A stretch of 64,000 bases of DNA, from the NCBI RefSeq assembly GCF_000517105.1, contig NZ_KI912154.1:57645-121644 (forward strand), given 5' to 3'. This DNA comes from Fischerella sp. PCC 9605 (GTDB lineage Bacteria > Cyanobacteriota > Cyanobacteriia > Cyanobacteriales > Nostocaceae). Within the stretch, counting starts at the first letter, position 1; each line of letters starts with the position of its first letter. Below the pieces are notes generated by a model. It saw only the letters and a list, made by a program, of their open reading frames with translations. It ran no database searches and was not told where the DNA came from. Of the stretch, positions 39,691 to 48,001 are shown piece after piece. A program made the translations under genes and the position numbers.

Positions 39691-39800
39691 TTCTTTAGGT
39701 AGGACTACCCAAAATCACGAAAATATTTTTAACGAATGTGGCGAATGGGGACATCTGTTTGGTATTTCTGAAGATGTCCTTAAGTTAGGAGTTCATCAAG

Positions 39801-39947
39801 ATGGCTCAAGCAGATACTACAGCAGATAAACCCGTAGCTAAATCAACCACAGCTAAACCTCCCTATCCATTTCGGACGGGCTGGGCGCTGCTACTCTTAG
39901 CTGTCAATTTCCTTGTGGCTGCCTATTATTTCCACATCATTGAATAG
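39801..39947 (+). CDS. psaX: Photosystem I subunit X
   Basis: The 48-residue protein closely resembles PsaX, a single-helix peripheral photosystem I subunit that binds chlorophyll in thermophilic and some filamentous cyanobacteria. A short hydrophilic N-terminus rich in Ala/Thr/Lys is followed by YPFRTGWALLLLAVNF and LVAAYYFHI, matching the family's FRTxWAxLLLAxNFLVAAYYF pattern. ATG 39801 has AGGAG at 39787-39791. It is a single-gene unit between lipA and the permease, which is on the other strand. Confidence 0.92.
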   Translation: MAQADTTADKPVAKSTTAKPPYPFRTGWALLLLAVNFLVAAYYFHIIE

Positions 39948-40072
39948 TTAAGTGGTTAAACTTCTTGCATAAACTGGGAAAAGGGACAAGGTAAAAGGTT
40001 AAGGGTATTGTTTTTACGACTTTCCCTTTAACCTTTGACCTTTAACCTTTTCCCTCTTGATTCTAGTGTTGC

Positions 40073-40972
40073 TCAGATCGTGCCTCTAAATAAACCTTTG
40101 GGACGAATGAGCAGCACTAAAATCATGATTAGCAAAGCTACACCTTGTTTGTACTGAGAACCAAGCCAAGGCGTGCTGACTTCTTGGACAATACCGATGA
40201 TAAAAGCTGCGGCGATCGCACCATAAGGATTGCCAATTCCACCCAAAATTACTGAAGCAAATAAGGGTAAAATTAGAAACCATCCCATGTTTGGACGCAC
40301 CGCTTCACTTAGCCCCAGCATACTTCCACCAAGGGAAGTCAAACTGCCAGCAATCACCCAAGTCCACACTACAACATAGTCAACGTTGATACCAGATACT
40401 CTTGCCAAATCAATATCATCGGCGACGGCTCGCATCGCTTTGCCGATTTTTGTATTTTGGAGGAGGTAGTGCAGTACTAAAATTGCCAATACAGCTAAAA
40501 CAAATACCAAAAGCTTGACTTGAGGAACCTTTATTCCTCCTATGTCCAAAGCTGGAGAGACAGGCACATTGTATTTTTGGTTGCCACCACCCCAGATGAA
40601 AATAATGCCATTGCGAAGGAATAGTGCTAGACCAATGGAGATAATAATAAAGGTTGTAGAAGTAGCGCGGATAGAACGCATTCTTGACCACAGCAATTTT
40701 TCCGACAACAGCATTGCCCCTACTGTTCCTAATGCTGCCAGTACCATCGACAGCCAAATATTAACCCCAAAGGTATTTACGAACAGCGTCAGATAAGCTC
40801 CTAAAGTGAGAAAGTCACCGTGGGCAAAATTAGACAACCGTAAAATCCCATAAGTTAGGGTAAGTCCAACCGCGCCTAAGGCAATAATACTTCCCACTGC
40901 AATGCCGTTGATAGTTAATTGAGGAAGTTGTGCAATCCAAGCGGCAAAAAATTGAGCCAATTGTGCATCCAT
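40073..40972 (-). CDS. livH: Branched-chain/neutral amino acid ABC transporter permease (LivH/NatD type)
   Basis: The 299-residue inner-membrane protein has the LivH-family plan of eight or so helices. Conserved segments are GLTLTYGILRLSNFAHGDFLTLGAY, NTKIGKAMRAVADDIDLARVSGI (the coupling loop to the ATPase) and FASVILGGIGNPYGAIAAAFIIGI. In cyanobacteria this type is NatD of the N-I neutral amino acid system. The second permease, ATPases and binding protein are not next to it, as is common in cyanobacteria. Confidence 0.92.
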   Translation of the reverse strand: MDAQLAQFFAAWIAQLPQLTINGIAVGSIIALGAVGLTLTYGILRLSNFAHGDFLTLGAYLTLFVNTFGVNIWLSMVLAALGTVGAMLLSEKLLWSRMRSIRATSTTFIIISIGLALFLRNGIIFIWGGGNQKYNVPVSPALDIGGIKVPQVKLLVFVLAVLAILVLHYLLQNTKIGKAMRAVADDIDLARVSGINVDYVVVWTWVIAGSLTSLGGSMLGLSEAVRPNMGWFLILPLFASVILGGIGNPYGAIAAAFIIGIVQEVSTPWLGSQYKQGVALLIMILVLLIRPKGLFRGTI

Positions 40973-41163
40973 AGTCTTAATTTAGTCGTAAGCAACTTAC
41001 AGCATAAAGCTTTCAGAGTTTCTACAATAATTCTGGGTAATGCAGTCAAACTCGACACTTCCAGTTTTAGTTTATAAATATAGAAAGAGGAGTGCGTTAA
41101 TATACATAGAATCTTATTCGCACTTCTGTACGAATCTAAACTTTTGAAGCGGTCTAGTTGACC

Positions 41164-43005
41164 ATGCAACAATACTCAAGCTTACCAGAGCAGAACTCAC
41201 AATTAGATGCTACACAAACTGTTTTGACAACAATTCAGCAACTTAAGGCTGAGTTGTGGCTGGAACGCAGCTTGAGTCGGTTGCAAAATCGCCTCAATGA
41301 TTGCCTGGTTTGTTTGACTAGTAATCAACAAACAGTGACAAGTGAAGCAGACATTTTTAAAATAGTGGTCAACGAACTCAACAGTGCTTTAAATAATAGT
41401 AGGGTGGCGATCGCCCTTGTAGAACCACAGCAAACAGTTAGCAAAGTTTGTTTTATTTCTAGTTCACCATCTCGACGTTCACCATCACCACTGCTAAAAG
41501 CAATAGTGAAGAAAGGGAAAAAACTTCGTTTGAGATTACAAGAAGAAATAGACATCGAAGATTTACAGTTTCTTGAGAAACAAGATCCCCCGAATGCTTG
41601 GCAGTTAACCGATCGTGCAGGCGGTATTATCGGCTGGTTAATTATTGCTAGAACACCCATTGAGTCTAGTTGTGAATTATTTAAAGATGTATGCACTCAA
41701 ATCACATCACAATTGTTAGCACGCGCTGCCCAACAATGTTCTGCAACCATAACACAATTGCGGAGAATACAATCTTTACAGCAGCATTGTCAAAATTTAG
41801 AAAACTTTAATCAAGAACTAGAACGCACTAATCAACTCAAAAACCAGTTTTTGGCAAACACTAGTCACGAAATCCGTACACCACTCAGTTCAATTATCGG
41901 TTTTACCCACTTGCTTTTAGCTCAAGGCTACGAGCCATCTAGAGAACGTCACCAAGAGTATTTAAACATTATTCAATCTAGTGGTAAGCATTTGTTGGCT
42001 TTGATTAATGATATTTTGGATCTCTCCAAAATCGAAGCCAATCAACTAGAGATGCAATGGGAAAAAGTAGATTTGCAAACTCTGTGTCGCAATGTTTTGA
42101 TATTGGTAAAAGAGAAAGCAGCTAATAAGGGTTTGAAACTGGTACTTGAAATAGACTCTAATGTCACTACCTTAATTGCCGATTCCTTGCGACTCAAGCA
42201 AATGTTATTGAATTTGCTGTTTAACGCCCTCAAATTTACAAATACTGGAATCATTGGCTTACAAGTTAAATCCAATGATTCCTGGATACATTTTACAGTT
42301 TGGGATACTGGTACTGGTATCTCCAAAGAACACCAGACAGAACTTTTTCAACCTTATTTCCAAATTGCTAACGCCGTAGTTAGTCGAGATGAAGGCACAG
42401 GTTTGGGGTTAGCGGTGACTCGAAAACTTGCAGAACTTCATGGTGGTCGGGTAGAAGTGGAATCAGAACTAAATTCTGGTTCGCGTTTTACAATCATACT
42501 TCCGCTGAGACAAGCAGAAGAGGGCGAGGTGGGGAGAACCGGAGAGGGGGAGGTGGGGAGATGGGGAGATAGAGAAGTGGCTAACTCCCAATCACCAATT
42601 ACCCATTACCAATTACCCATTACCAATTACCCATCACCAAATATTTTGTTAGTGGAAGACGATTTACCTAATGCTCAGTTGATGCAAACTTATCTTGAGA
42701 AGTTGGGATATCAAGTTAATTTGGTCAAAAATGCTGCCGAAATGTGGAAATTATTAAACAAGCAAAAGCCAGCAGTGATTTTATTGGATGTTCAACTACC
42801 AGATGAGAACGGTTTGGCACTCGTAAAGAAATTACGAGAACATAAATATTATCGGACTATTCCAATTATTGTCCAAACAGCAATGGCAATGAAAGGCGAT
42901 CGCGAAACTTGTCTAGCAGCAGGAGTGAATGACTATATTGCTAAACCGATAGATTTGCCACTGTTAGGAACTTTGGTATCAAAATACTGCAAAGCATCTA
43001 TTTAG
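41164..43005 (+). CDS. Hybrid sensor kinase: GAF-HisKA-HATPase-REC
   Basis: The 613-residue cytoplasmic protein has a degenerate GAF-like region (about 40-195) and a short coiled coil. HisKA with His235 (ANTSHEIRTPLSSIIGF) and an ATPase domain (DTGTGI, GTGLGLAV) ending near residue 448 follow, then a C-terminal receiver (Asp542 in ILLDVQLPDENG). Residues about 453-493, between ATPase and receiver, are encoded by typical intergenic repeat DNA and are low-complexity. ATG 41164 is used; TTG 41158 is also in frame. It is divergent from the permease gene. Confidence 0.9.
   Translation: MQQYSSLPEQNSQLDATQTVLTTIQQLKAELWLERSLSRLQNRLNDCLVCLTSNQQTVTSEADIFKIVVNELNSALNNSRVAIALVEPQQTVSKVCFISSSPSRRSPSPLLKAIVKKGKKLRLRLQEEIDIEDLQFLEKQDPPNAWQLTDRAGGIIGWLIIARTPIESSCELFKDVCTQITSQLLARAAQQCSATITQLRRIQSLQQHCQNLENFNQELERTNQLKNQFLANTSHEIRTPLSSIIGFTHLLLAQGYEPSRERHQEYLNIIQSSGKHLLALINDILDLSKIEANQLEMQWEKVDLQTLCRNVLILVKEKAANKGLKLVLEIDSNVTTLIADSLRLKQMLLNLLFNALKFTNTGIIGLQVKSNDSWIHFTVWDTGTGISKEHQTELFQPYFQIANAVVSRDEGTGLGLAVTRKLAELHGGRVEVESELNSGSRFTIILPLRQAEEGEVGRTGEGEVGRWGDREVANSQSPITHYQLPITNYPSPNILLVEDDLPNAQLMQTYLEKLGYQVNLVKNAAEMWKLLNKQKPAVILLDVQLPDENGLALVKKLREHKYYRTIPIIVQTAMAMKGDRETCLAAGVNDYIAKPIDLPLLGTLVSKYCKASI
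42521..42640 (+). repeat. Intergenic-type repeats embedded in a kinase reading frame
   Basis: GAGGTGGGGAGA units, then tandem CCAATTACCCATTA units, occur inside the hybrid kinase gene without breaking its frame. The same units are otherwise seen only between genes in this window (for example 43010-43100). Confidence 0.7.
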
Positions 43006-43007
43006 GG

Positions 43008-43105
43008 AATGGGGAGATGGGGTGATGGGGAGAGTGGGGGAGTGGGGGAGTGAGAGAATAACCACCAACCAACAACCAACAACCAACAACCAATAACTAA
43101 AATGT
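43008..43105. repeat. GGGGAGATGGGG and ACCAACAACCAAC tandem tract
   Basis: Purine-rich GGGGAGT units followed by repeated CAACCAACAAC units lie between the hybrid kinase and larE. Confidence 0.6.
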
Positions 43106-43144
43106 AATTTGTAGGGTGCTGTACGTTTTTGGCTAGATGTAGAA

Positions 43145-43972
43145 ATGATGCTGACAGAGAAACTTGAGCAACTAAAAGCCATATTTGCAGAAATGGAGCA
43201 GGCATTGATTGCTTACTCCGGTGGTGTTGATAGTACTTTAGTTGCTAAAATTGCCTATGATGTTTTGGGCGATCGCGCTTTAGCGGTGACAGCTGTTTCA
43301 CCGAGTCTGTTACCAGAAGAATTAGAAGATGCCTCCCTGCAAGCAGCAACGATTGGGATTCCCCATAAAATCATCGAAACACATGAGATGGAAAATCCCA
43401 ATTACACCTCCAACCCTGTCAACCGCTGTTATTTCTGTAAAAGTGAATTGCACGATACCCTCAAACCCTTAGCTGTAGAGATGGGTTATCCCTACGTAGT
43501 AGACGGAGTCAATGCTGATGATTTGCACGATTATCGCCCAGGAATTCAGGCGGCAAAAGAAAGAGGTGCGCGATCGCCATTAGCAGAAGTTGGTATCACT
43601 AAAGCAGAAGTCCGTCAACTGTCTCAACAACTCGGTTTATCTTGGTGGAATAAACCCGCCCAACCTTGTCTCAGTTCCCGTTTTCCCTACGGTGAAGAAA
43701 TTACAGTTGCCAAGTTGCAGCGCGTAGGTAGAGCAGAAATTTACCTACGTAAATTGGGTTGGCAGAATTTGCGCGTACGTTCGGAAGGTGACACAGCCCG
43801 AATTGAATTGCCACCAGAACAAATTCAAAATTTTGTATTGAATACTGACATAAACTCAGTAGTTTCCACATTTCAAGAATTTGGTTTTATCTACGTAACC
43901 CTCGATTTAGAAGGATATCGTAGCGGCAAATTGAATCGGGTATTAAATCAAAAAACCTTAATTACCAATTAA
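43145..43972 (+). CDS. larE: ATP-dependent sacrificial sulfur transferase LarE
   Basis: The 275-residue PP-loop enzyme resembles LarE, which adenylates a pyridinium dicarboxylate and gives it its own cysteine sulfur for the nickel-pincer cofactor of lactate racemase. The PP-loop is SGGVDS (25-30). The sacrificial Cys is Cys175 in QPCLSSRFPYGE, equivalent to Cys176 of the Lactobacillus enzyme. A second pair, RCYFCKSEL, is also a family feature. larB, larC and larA are not nearby. ATG 43148 is an equally good start. Confidence 0.9.
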   Translation: MMLTEKLEQLKAIFAEMEQALIAYSGGVDSTLVAKIAYDVLGDRALAVTAVSPSLLPEELEDASLQAATIGIPHKIIETHEMENPNYTSNPVNRCYFCKSELHDTLKPLAVEMGYPYVVDGVNADDLHDYRPGIQAAKERGARSPLAEVGITKAEVRQLSQQLGLSWWNKPAQPCLSSRFPYGEEITVAKLQRVGRAEIYLRKLGWQNLRVRSEGDTARIELPPEQIQNFVLNTDINSVVSTFQEFGFIYVTLDLEGYRSGKLNRVLNQKTLITN

Positions 43973-44039
43973 TTTATACAATAATTGCCGAGCAAAATTG
44001 CCCAACCATTTTAAAAGAGATGTTCCCCTGCGAAATTTT

Positions 44040-44100
44040 TGCACCAAAACTCTGCGCCCCTCTGCGTTTCAAACCATTACTCTTTTACGCAAAGCAGTCC
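44040..44100. repeat. CTCTGCGCCCCTCTGCG dispersed repeat
   Basis: AAAACTCTGCGCCCCTCTGC followed by TTACGCAAAG occurs here and again at 60511-60550. GCGTTT and ACGCAAA can pair. Confidence 0.6.
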
Positions 44101-44154
44101 TAAATCTTTTAGAACACAACCCACTAACTTTGTGTCAGAATTGGACATATGTTG

Positions 44155-44460
44155 TGCTCGGCATAACGACCTAACAATAAAAGCAATGATGGGAACGAGT
44201 AATCTCTAAGTCGGTGCAAGAGCGAGTCAGGGACGGTGTGAGCCTGATCATACGGTAGAGACGAAAATCCTCCCTGAGCTGCTCTCCGAAAAAAGCATTT
44301 CCAGGCGGACACACCAAATGCTTTGAGTAGACAGAGCCGCGCTCCGCGCGTTATAGCGGGTCGCTCTTCCCGGTTGGGAGTAGCGATAGAGTCTAGAGTC
44401 GTAAGGCTCTAGTGAAATTGGGTGGTACCGCGCTCACCTCAGCGTCCCAATGCAGAGGAA
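44155..44460 (+). promoter_or_regulatory. T-box riboswitch (tRNA-Ile sensing) of ileS
   Basis: The leader carries T-box landmarks in order. A GATGGGAACGAGTAA start is followed by the Stem I distal region AGCGAGTCAGGGACGGTGTG then AGCCTG (44221-44246, CAGG pairing CCTG). The specifier region GACGAAAATCCTCCCTGAGC comes next, where ATC (44267-44269) is the likely isoleucine specifier. The T-box GGGTGGTACCGCG (44420-44432) is followed by CGTCCCAA, which closes the antiterminator bulge that pairs with uncharged tRNA. No U-run terminator follows, but CACCTC (44435-44440) can pair with the downstream GAGG at 44455-44458, suggesting control by Shine-Dalgarno sequestration. Confidence 0.92.
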
Positions 44461-44462
44461 TT

Positions 44463-44567
44463 ATGAACCAGGATATGAATGCTGAACGTCCGGTTCGGAT
44501 AGTCGCTCGTGAGTGCGGTCAACTATGTTTAGAGAAGTTCAACAAGCGGTTCGCTTTCCAGACTTAG
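44463..44567 (+). other. Possible 34-codon leader frame overlapping ileS
   Basis: An ATG at 44463 follows AGAGGAA (44455-44460) and opens a short frame (MNQDMNAERPVRIVARECGQ...) that ends at 44567, 42 bases inside ileS in another frame. It has the best ribosome-site sequence of the leader, while ileS ATG 44525 has none. It may couple translation to ileS, or it may be chance; there is no evidence that the peptide matters. Confidence 0.3.
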
Positions 44568-47500
44568 AGCGAGAAATCATCGACTTTTGGAAAAAGCGCC
44601 ATATTTTCCATAAGTCAGTAGACAAACAGGCTCCCAAAGGAAATTTTGTCTTCTATGAAGGCCCGCCAACTGCCAATGGCAAGCCGGGTGTGCATCATGT
44701 CATCTCCCGTGCTTACAAGGATCTGTTTCCCCGCTATAAAACCATGCAAGGGTACCGAGTCCAACGCAAAGGCGGATGGGATACGCATGGATTGCCCGTC
44801 GAGCTTGGTGTTGAAAAGAAGTTAGGCTTTACCAAAAAGTCTGACATTGAAGCTTTTGGTATCGCTAAATTCAATGAACTCTGCAAGCGATCGGTCTTTG
44901 AATACATCCAGGATTGGAATGCTCTAACTGAACGCATTGGCTACTGGCTCGACTTAGAAAATGCTTACATCACCTACTCCAACAGCTACATTGAATCCTG
45001 TTGGTGGTTGATGAAATCGCTGTGGGAACGCGGTCTTCTGTTTGAAGATTATCGCACCACCTGGCACTGTCCCCGCAACAATACCAGTCTCTCAGACCAT
45101 GAAGTGGCGCAAGGGTATCGCGAGAATGTGGAAGATCCCTCCGTATACCCCAAATTCCCAGCCCACCTTACCCAACTGATAGAGCGCGACATTCTTGAAT
45201 CTAGAGAACGTCCCGTATATATCTTGGCTTGGACTACGACACCGTGGACGCTCGCCGCGAATGTCGCCCTAGCGGTGAGAAGCGATGCAACCTATGGTCT
45301 ATTTGAGGCTTCGGCTAGCGATCGCGAGCGGGATCGAAAAGACCTCTACATCCTAGCTTGCGATCGCGCTAACGATGTGTTCGGTGAAGGCAATTACCGG
45401 ACACTGAAGACCTTTACTGGTGAAGCGTTGGTTGACCTAGGCTACGATCCCATCTTGCAAGGTCGCGTTCCAGAGGGGGAAGACCTTTCTAGGGGCTTCC
45501 GTGTGGTTATCGACGAGCAAGTCACCATTAGCGACGGGACAGGGGTTTTGCATATTGCGACCGCATATGGAGACCTTGAGCTAGGACGCAAGCACAACCT
45601 GCCAATGCTTTTCTCTGTTGATTTGTTGGGTAAGGTATATCCCGAAGTGAAGCCAGTCGATGCGCCTGAAAGTTCTTATACCGGAGTATTCTTTAAGGAT
45701 GCCGATGAGCAAATTGCTCGGGATTTGCAAGAGTTGGGTTTGCTCTACCGAAAAACAACTATCCGACATACCTATCCCTTCAACTACCGCGATGGAACGC
45801 CGCTGATTAACTACGCCAAAAAAAGCTGGTACATCCGCACGACAGCAGTCAAAGACAAGCTGATTGAAAACAATAACAAAATCGCTTGGCATCCAGAATA
45901 CATCCGGGATGGTCGATTCGGTAATTGGCTGTTGAACAACATTGATTGGGCACTCTCACGCGAACGGTATTGGGGCGCACCGTTACCCATCTGGGTTAGT
46001 GAAGATGAAAGCGAGTCTCTCTGTATTGGCAGTCTCAGAGAGTTAGAAGCGCTGGCGGGACGCGATCTGTCTGAGTTAGATTTGCATCGTCCTTACATCG
46101 ACGAAATTACCTTTGAGAAGAACGGCAAGTGCTTCAAACGTGTTCCCTATACCATAGATGTCTGGTTTGAGTCAGGCGCAATGCCCTACGCACAGTGGCA
46201 CTATCCCTTTGAGAATCAAAACATGCTGGCTGAAAGTTTCCCAGCAGACTATATTTGCGAGGCAATTGACCAGACGCGCGGTTGGTTTTACAGTCTGCAC
46301 GCTTTGGCAACCCTACTCACAGATACTGGCAGTCTAGATCGAGAATCGGGTGCTTTGTCTCAGATCAAACAGGATTCTCCAGCCTTCAAAAACGCGATCG
46401 TACTCGAACACATTGTTGATGAAAAGGGCGAGAAGATGTCCAAGTCAAAGGGCAATGTAGTTGATCCTTGGACTGTATTAAATGCTCAAGGAGCAGACGC
46501 CCTACGCTGGTATCTCTATAGTTCTAGCCCTCCCGACAGTACCAAGCGCTTTTCGCAAGCATTGGTTGAAGACACCTTGCGCGACTTCTTGATGACACTT
46601 TGGAACACCTACAGTTTCCTAGTCCTCTACGCAAATCTTGACAAACCCGATTTGACTCGGGAAATTGCGGTGACAGAACGTCCTGCCATAGATCGCTGGT
46701 TAGTATCCAAAACCAATGCACTTGTGCGGGATGTCACAGACAAACTCGATGCCTACGATCCCACAACTGCTAGTCGAACGATCCGCGATTTTGTGGTGAA
46801 CGACCTCTCAAACTGGTATGTGCGCCGCAATCGCCGCCGATTTTGGAAATCTACTAGCGATCGCGACAAACTCTCAGCATACAAGACCCTTTATGACTCC
46901 TTAGTGACAGTCGCTAAGCTAATGGCTCCAATGGCAACCTTTATCAGCGAACACATCTATCAAAACTTAGTGCTGAGTATCTTTCCGAACGAGCCAGAGT
47001 CAGTGCATTTAGCAAGCTGGCCTCAATGGGATGCTGCCTTGATTGACGAATCAGCAATGCGTGACATGAGTACGCTGATGCGAATTGTCGAGTTGGGACG
47101 TGCTACCCGCGCGATGGCTGGAGTGAAAACACGTCAACCCCTTCCGGAAATGTTAGTGCGGGTTCAGAGTGAGGCAGAACTTTTAGGATTGAAGTGCTTA
47201 GAAGACCAACTTAAAGAGGAACTCAACGTTAGATCGGTAACTTACCTAGATGTGACAGCAGATTTTGTAGATTACACCGTCAAACCCAATTTACCACTTC
47301 TGGGTAAGCGCCTTGGTAAAAAGTTACCCAAGTTGAGGAAAGCACTTGCAACCCTTGACACTCGTGAAATTGTCGATAACATCCGTGACGGGAAAGAAAC
47401 TGCGATCGAACTGGATGGAGAACTCTATCACTTTGAACCGGAAGCATTTCTCATTGAAGCTCAAAGTCCAAAGAACTATGTAGCACTCGAAGAATACGGC

Positions 47501-47809
47501 TATTTAGTGGCGCTAAACACTCAACTCACAAAAGAATTGATTCAAGAAGGACTCGTTCGAGACGCCATCCGCCTACTACAAAATGCGCGGAAGCAGGCAG
47601 GTTTGGAAGTTTCCGAACGGATTGAATTGGGAGTGAAGACATCAGGAGATCTGTTAGAGTCCCTGAATGTACATCTCGAATTAGTGAAGAACGAAGTACT
47701 CGCTGTTGAGATTTACTTTGAAGAACTTGAGAACGCTTACTATCATCAGCAAATAGATGTCAATGGTACACCATTAATCATCAGCCTCAAGACTATAGAA
47801 ATTATCTGA
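44525..47809 (+). CDS. ileS: Isoleucyl-tRNA synthetase, type 2 (eukaryotic-like)
   Basis: The 1094-residue class I synthetase charges tRNA-Ile with isoleucine. The HIGH-type motif is in PPTANGKPGVHHV (47-59), a form of the large type 2 IleRS group, and KMSKS is at 637-641 (GEKMSKSKGN). WDTHGLPVE, the editing-domain segments and the anticodon-binding region (DLSNWYVRRNRRRFWKS) are intact. Type 1 enzymes, usual in cyanobacteria, are shorter and end in a zinc-binding tail; type 2 enzymes often resist mupirocin. With a T-box leader this suggests horizontal acquisition, though HIP1 sites inside the gene (for example near 45320, 45361 and 46859) indicate long residence. GTG 44513 is an in-frame alternative. 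Confidence 0.93.
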   Translation: MFREVQQAVRFPDLEREIIDFWKKRHIFHKSVDKQAPKGNFVFYEGPPTANGKPGVHHVISRAYKDLFPRYKTMQGYRVQRKGGWDTHGLPVELGVEKKLGFTKKSDIEAFGIAKFNELCKRSVFEYIQDWNALTERIGYWLDLENAYITYSNSYIESCWWLMKSLWERGLLFEDYRTTWHCPRNNTSLSDHEVAQGYRENVEDPSVYPKFPAHLTQLIERDILESRERPVYILAWTTTPWTLAANVALAVRSDATYGLFEASASDRERDRKDLYILACDRANDVFGEGNYRTLKTFTGEALVDLGYDPILQGRVPEGEDLSRGFRVVIDEQVTISDGTGVLHIATAYGDLELGRKHNLPMLFSVDLLGKVYPEVKPVDAPESSYTGVFFKDADEQIARDLQELGLLYRKTTIRHTYPFNYRDGTPLINYAKKSWYIRTTAVKDKLIENNNKIAWHPEYIRDGRFGNWLLNNIDWALSRERYWGAPLPIWVSEDESESLCIGSLRELEALAGRDLSELDLHRPYIDEITFEKNGKCFKRVPYTIDVWFESGAMPYAQWHYPFENQNMLAESFPADYICEAIDQTRGWFYSLHALATLLTDTGSLDRESGALSQIKQDSPAFKNAIVLEHIVDEKGEKMSKSKGNVVDPWTVLNAQGADALRWYLYSSSPPDSTKRFSQALVEDTLRDFLMTLWNTYSFLVLYANLDKPDLTREIAVTERPAIDRWLVSKTNALVRDVTDKLDAYDPTTASRTIRDFVVNDLSNWYVRRNRRRFWKSTSDRDKLSAYKTLYDSLVTVAKLMAPMATFISEHIYQNLVLSIFPNEPESVHLASWPQWDAALIDESAMRDMSTLMRIVELGRATRAMAGVKTRQPLPEMLVRVQSEAELLGLKCLEDQLKEELNVRSVTYLDVTADFVDYTVKPNLPLLGKRLGKKLPKLRKALATLDTREIVDNIRDGKETAIELDGELYHFEPEAFLIEAQSPKNYVALEEYGYLVALNTQLTKELIQEGLVRDAIRLLQNARKQAGLEVSERIELGVKTSGDLLESLNVHLELVKNEVLAVEIYFEELENAYYHQQIDVNGTPLIISLKTIEII

Positions 47810-47810
47810 C

Positions 47811-47875
47811 TCTTTGTGTCTTGGAGTCTTGGTGGTTCAAGATTTTTTTAACCACCAAGGCACAAAGACACCAAG
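47811..47875. repeat. Fold-back repeat with TTTGTGTCTTGG arms
   Basis: CTTTGTGTCTTGGAGTCTTGGTGGTT-type sequence pairs with its near complement (AACCACCAAGGCACAAAGAC) around a T-rich loop. A close relative is at 53756-53824. It could terminate ileS transcription. Confidence 0.65.
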
Positions 47876-48001
47876 TATTTTTTGGAAAGTGACTCTGTGA
47901 AGATTGGTTAGGTATCTTGTAAAACAGGTGCGATCGCTATAGGCGATTGTTAACAATACCTCATAAATTGAGAAAAGAACTGTTTGCAGAGGAAGTTCTC
48001 C

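Noticed and set aside
42979..43205. Minus-strand frames over the repeat tract before larE
   Set aside because: Encoded mainly by tandem intergenic repeats and overlapping the start of larE.
44124..44312. 62-residue minus-strand frame across the T-box leader
   Set aside because: It lies antisense to a clearly structured RNA leader and has no ribosome site.
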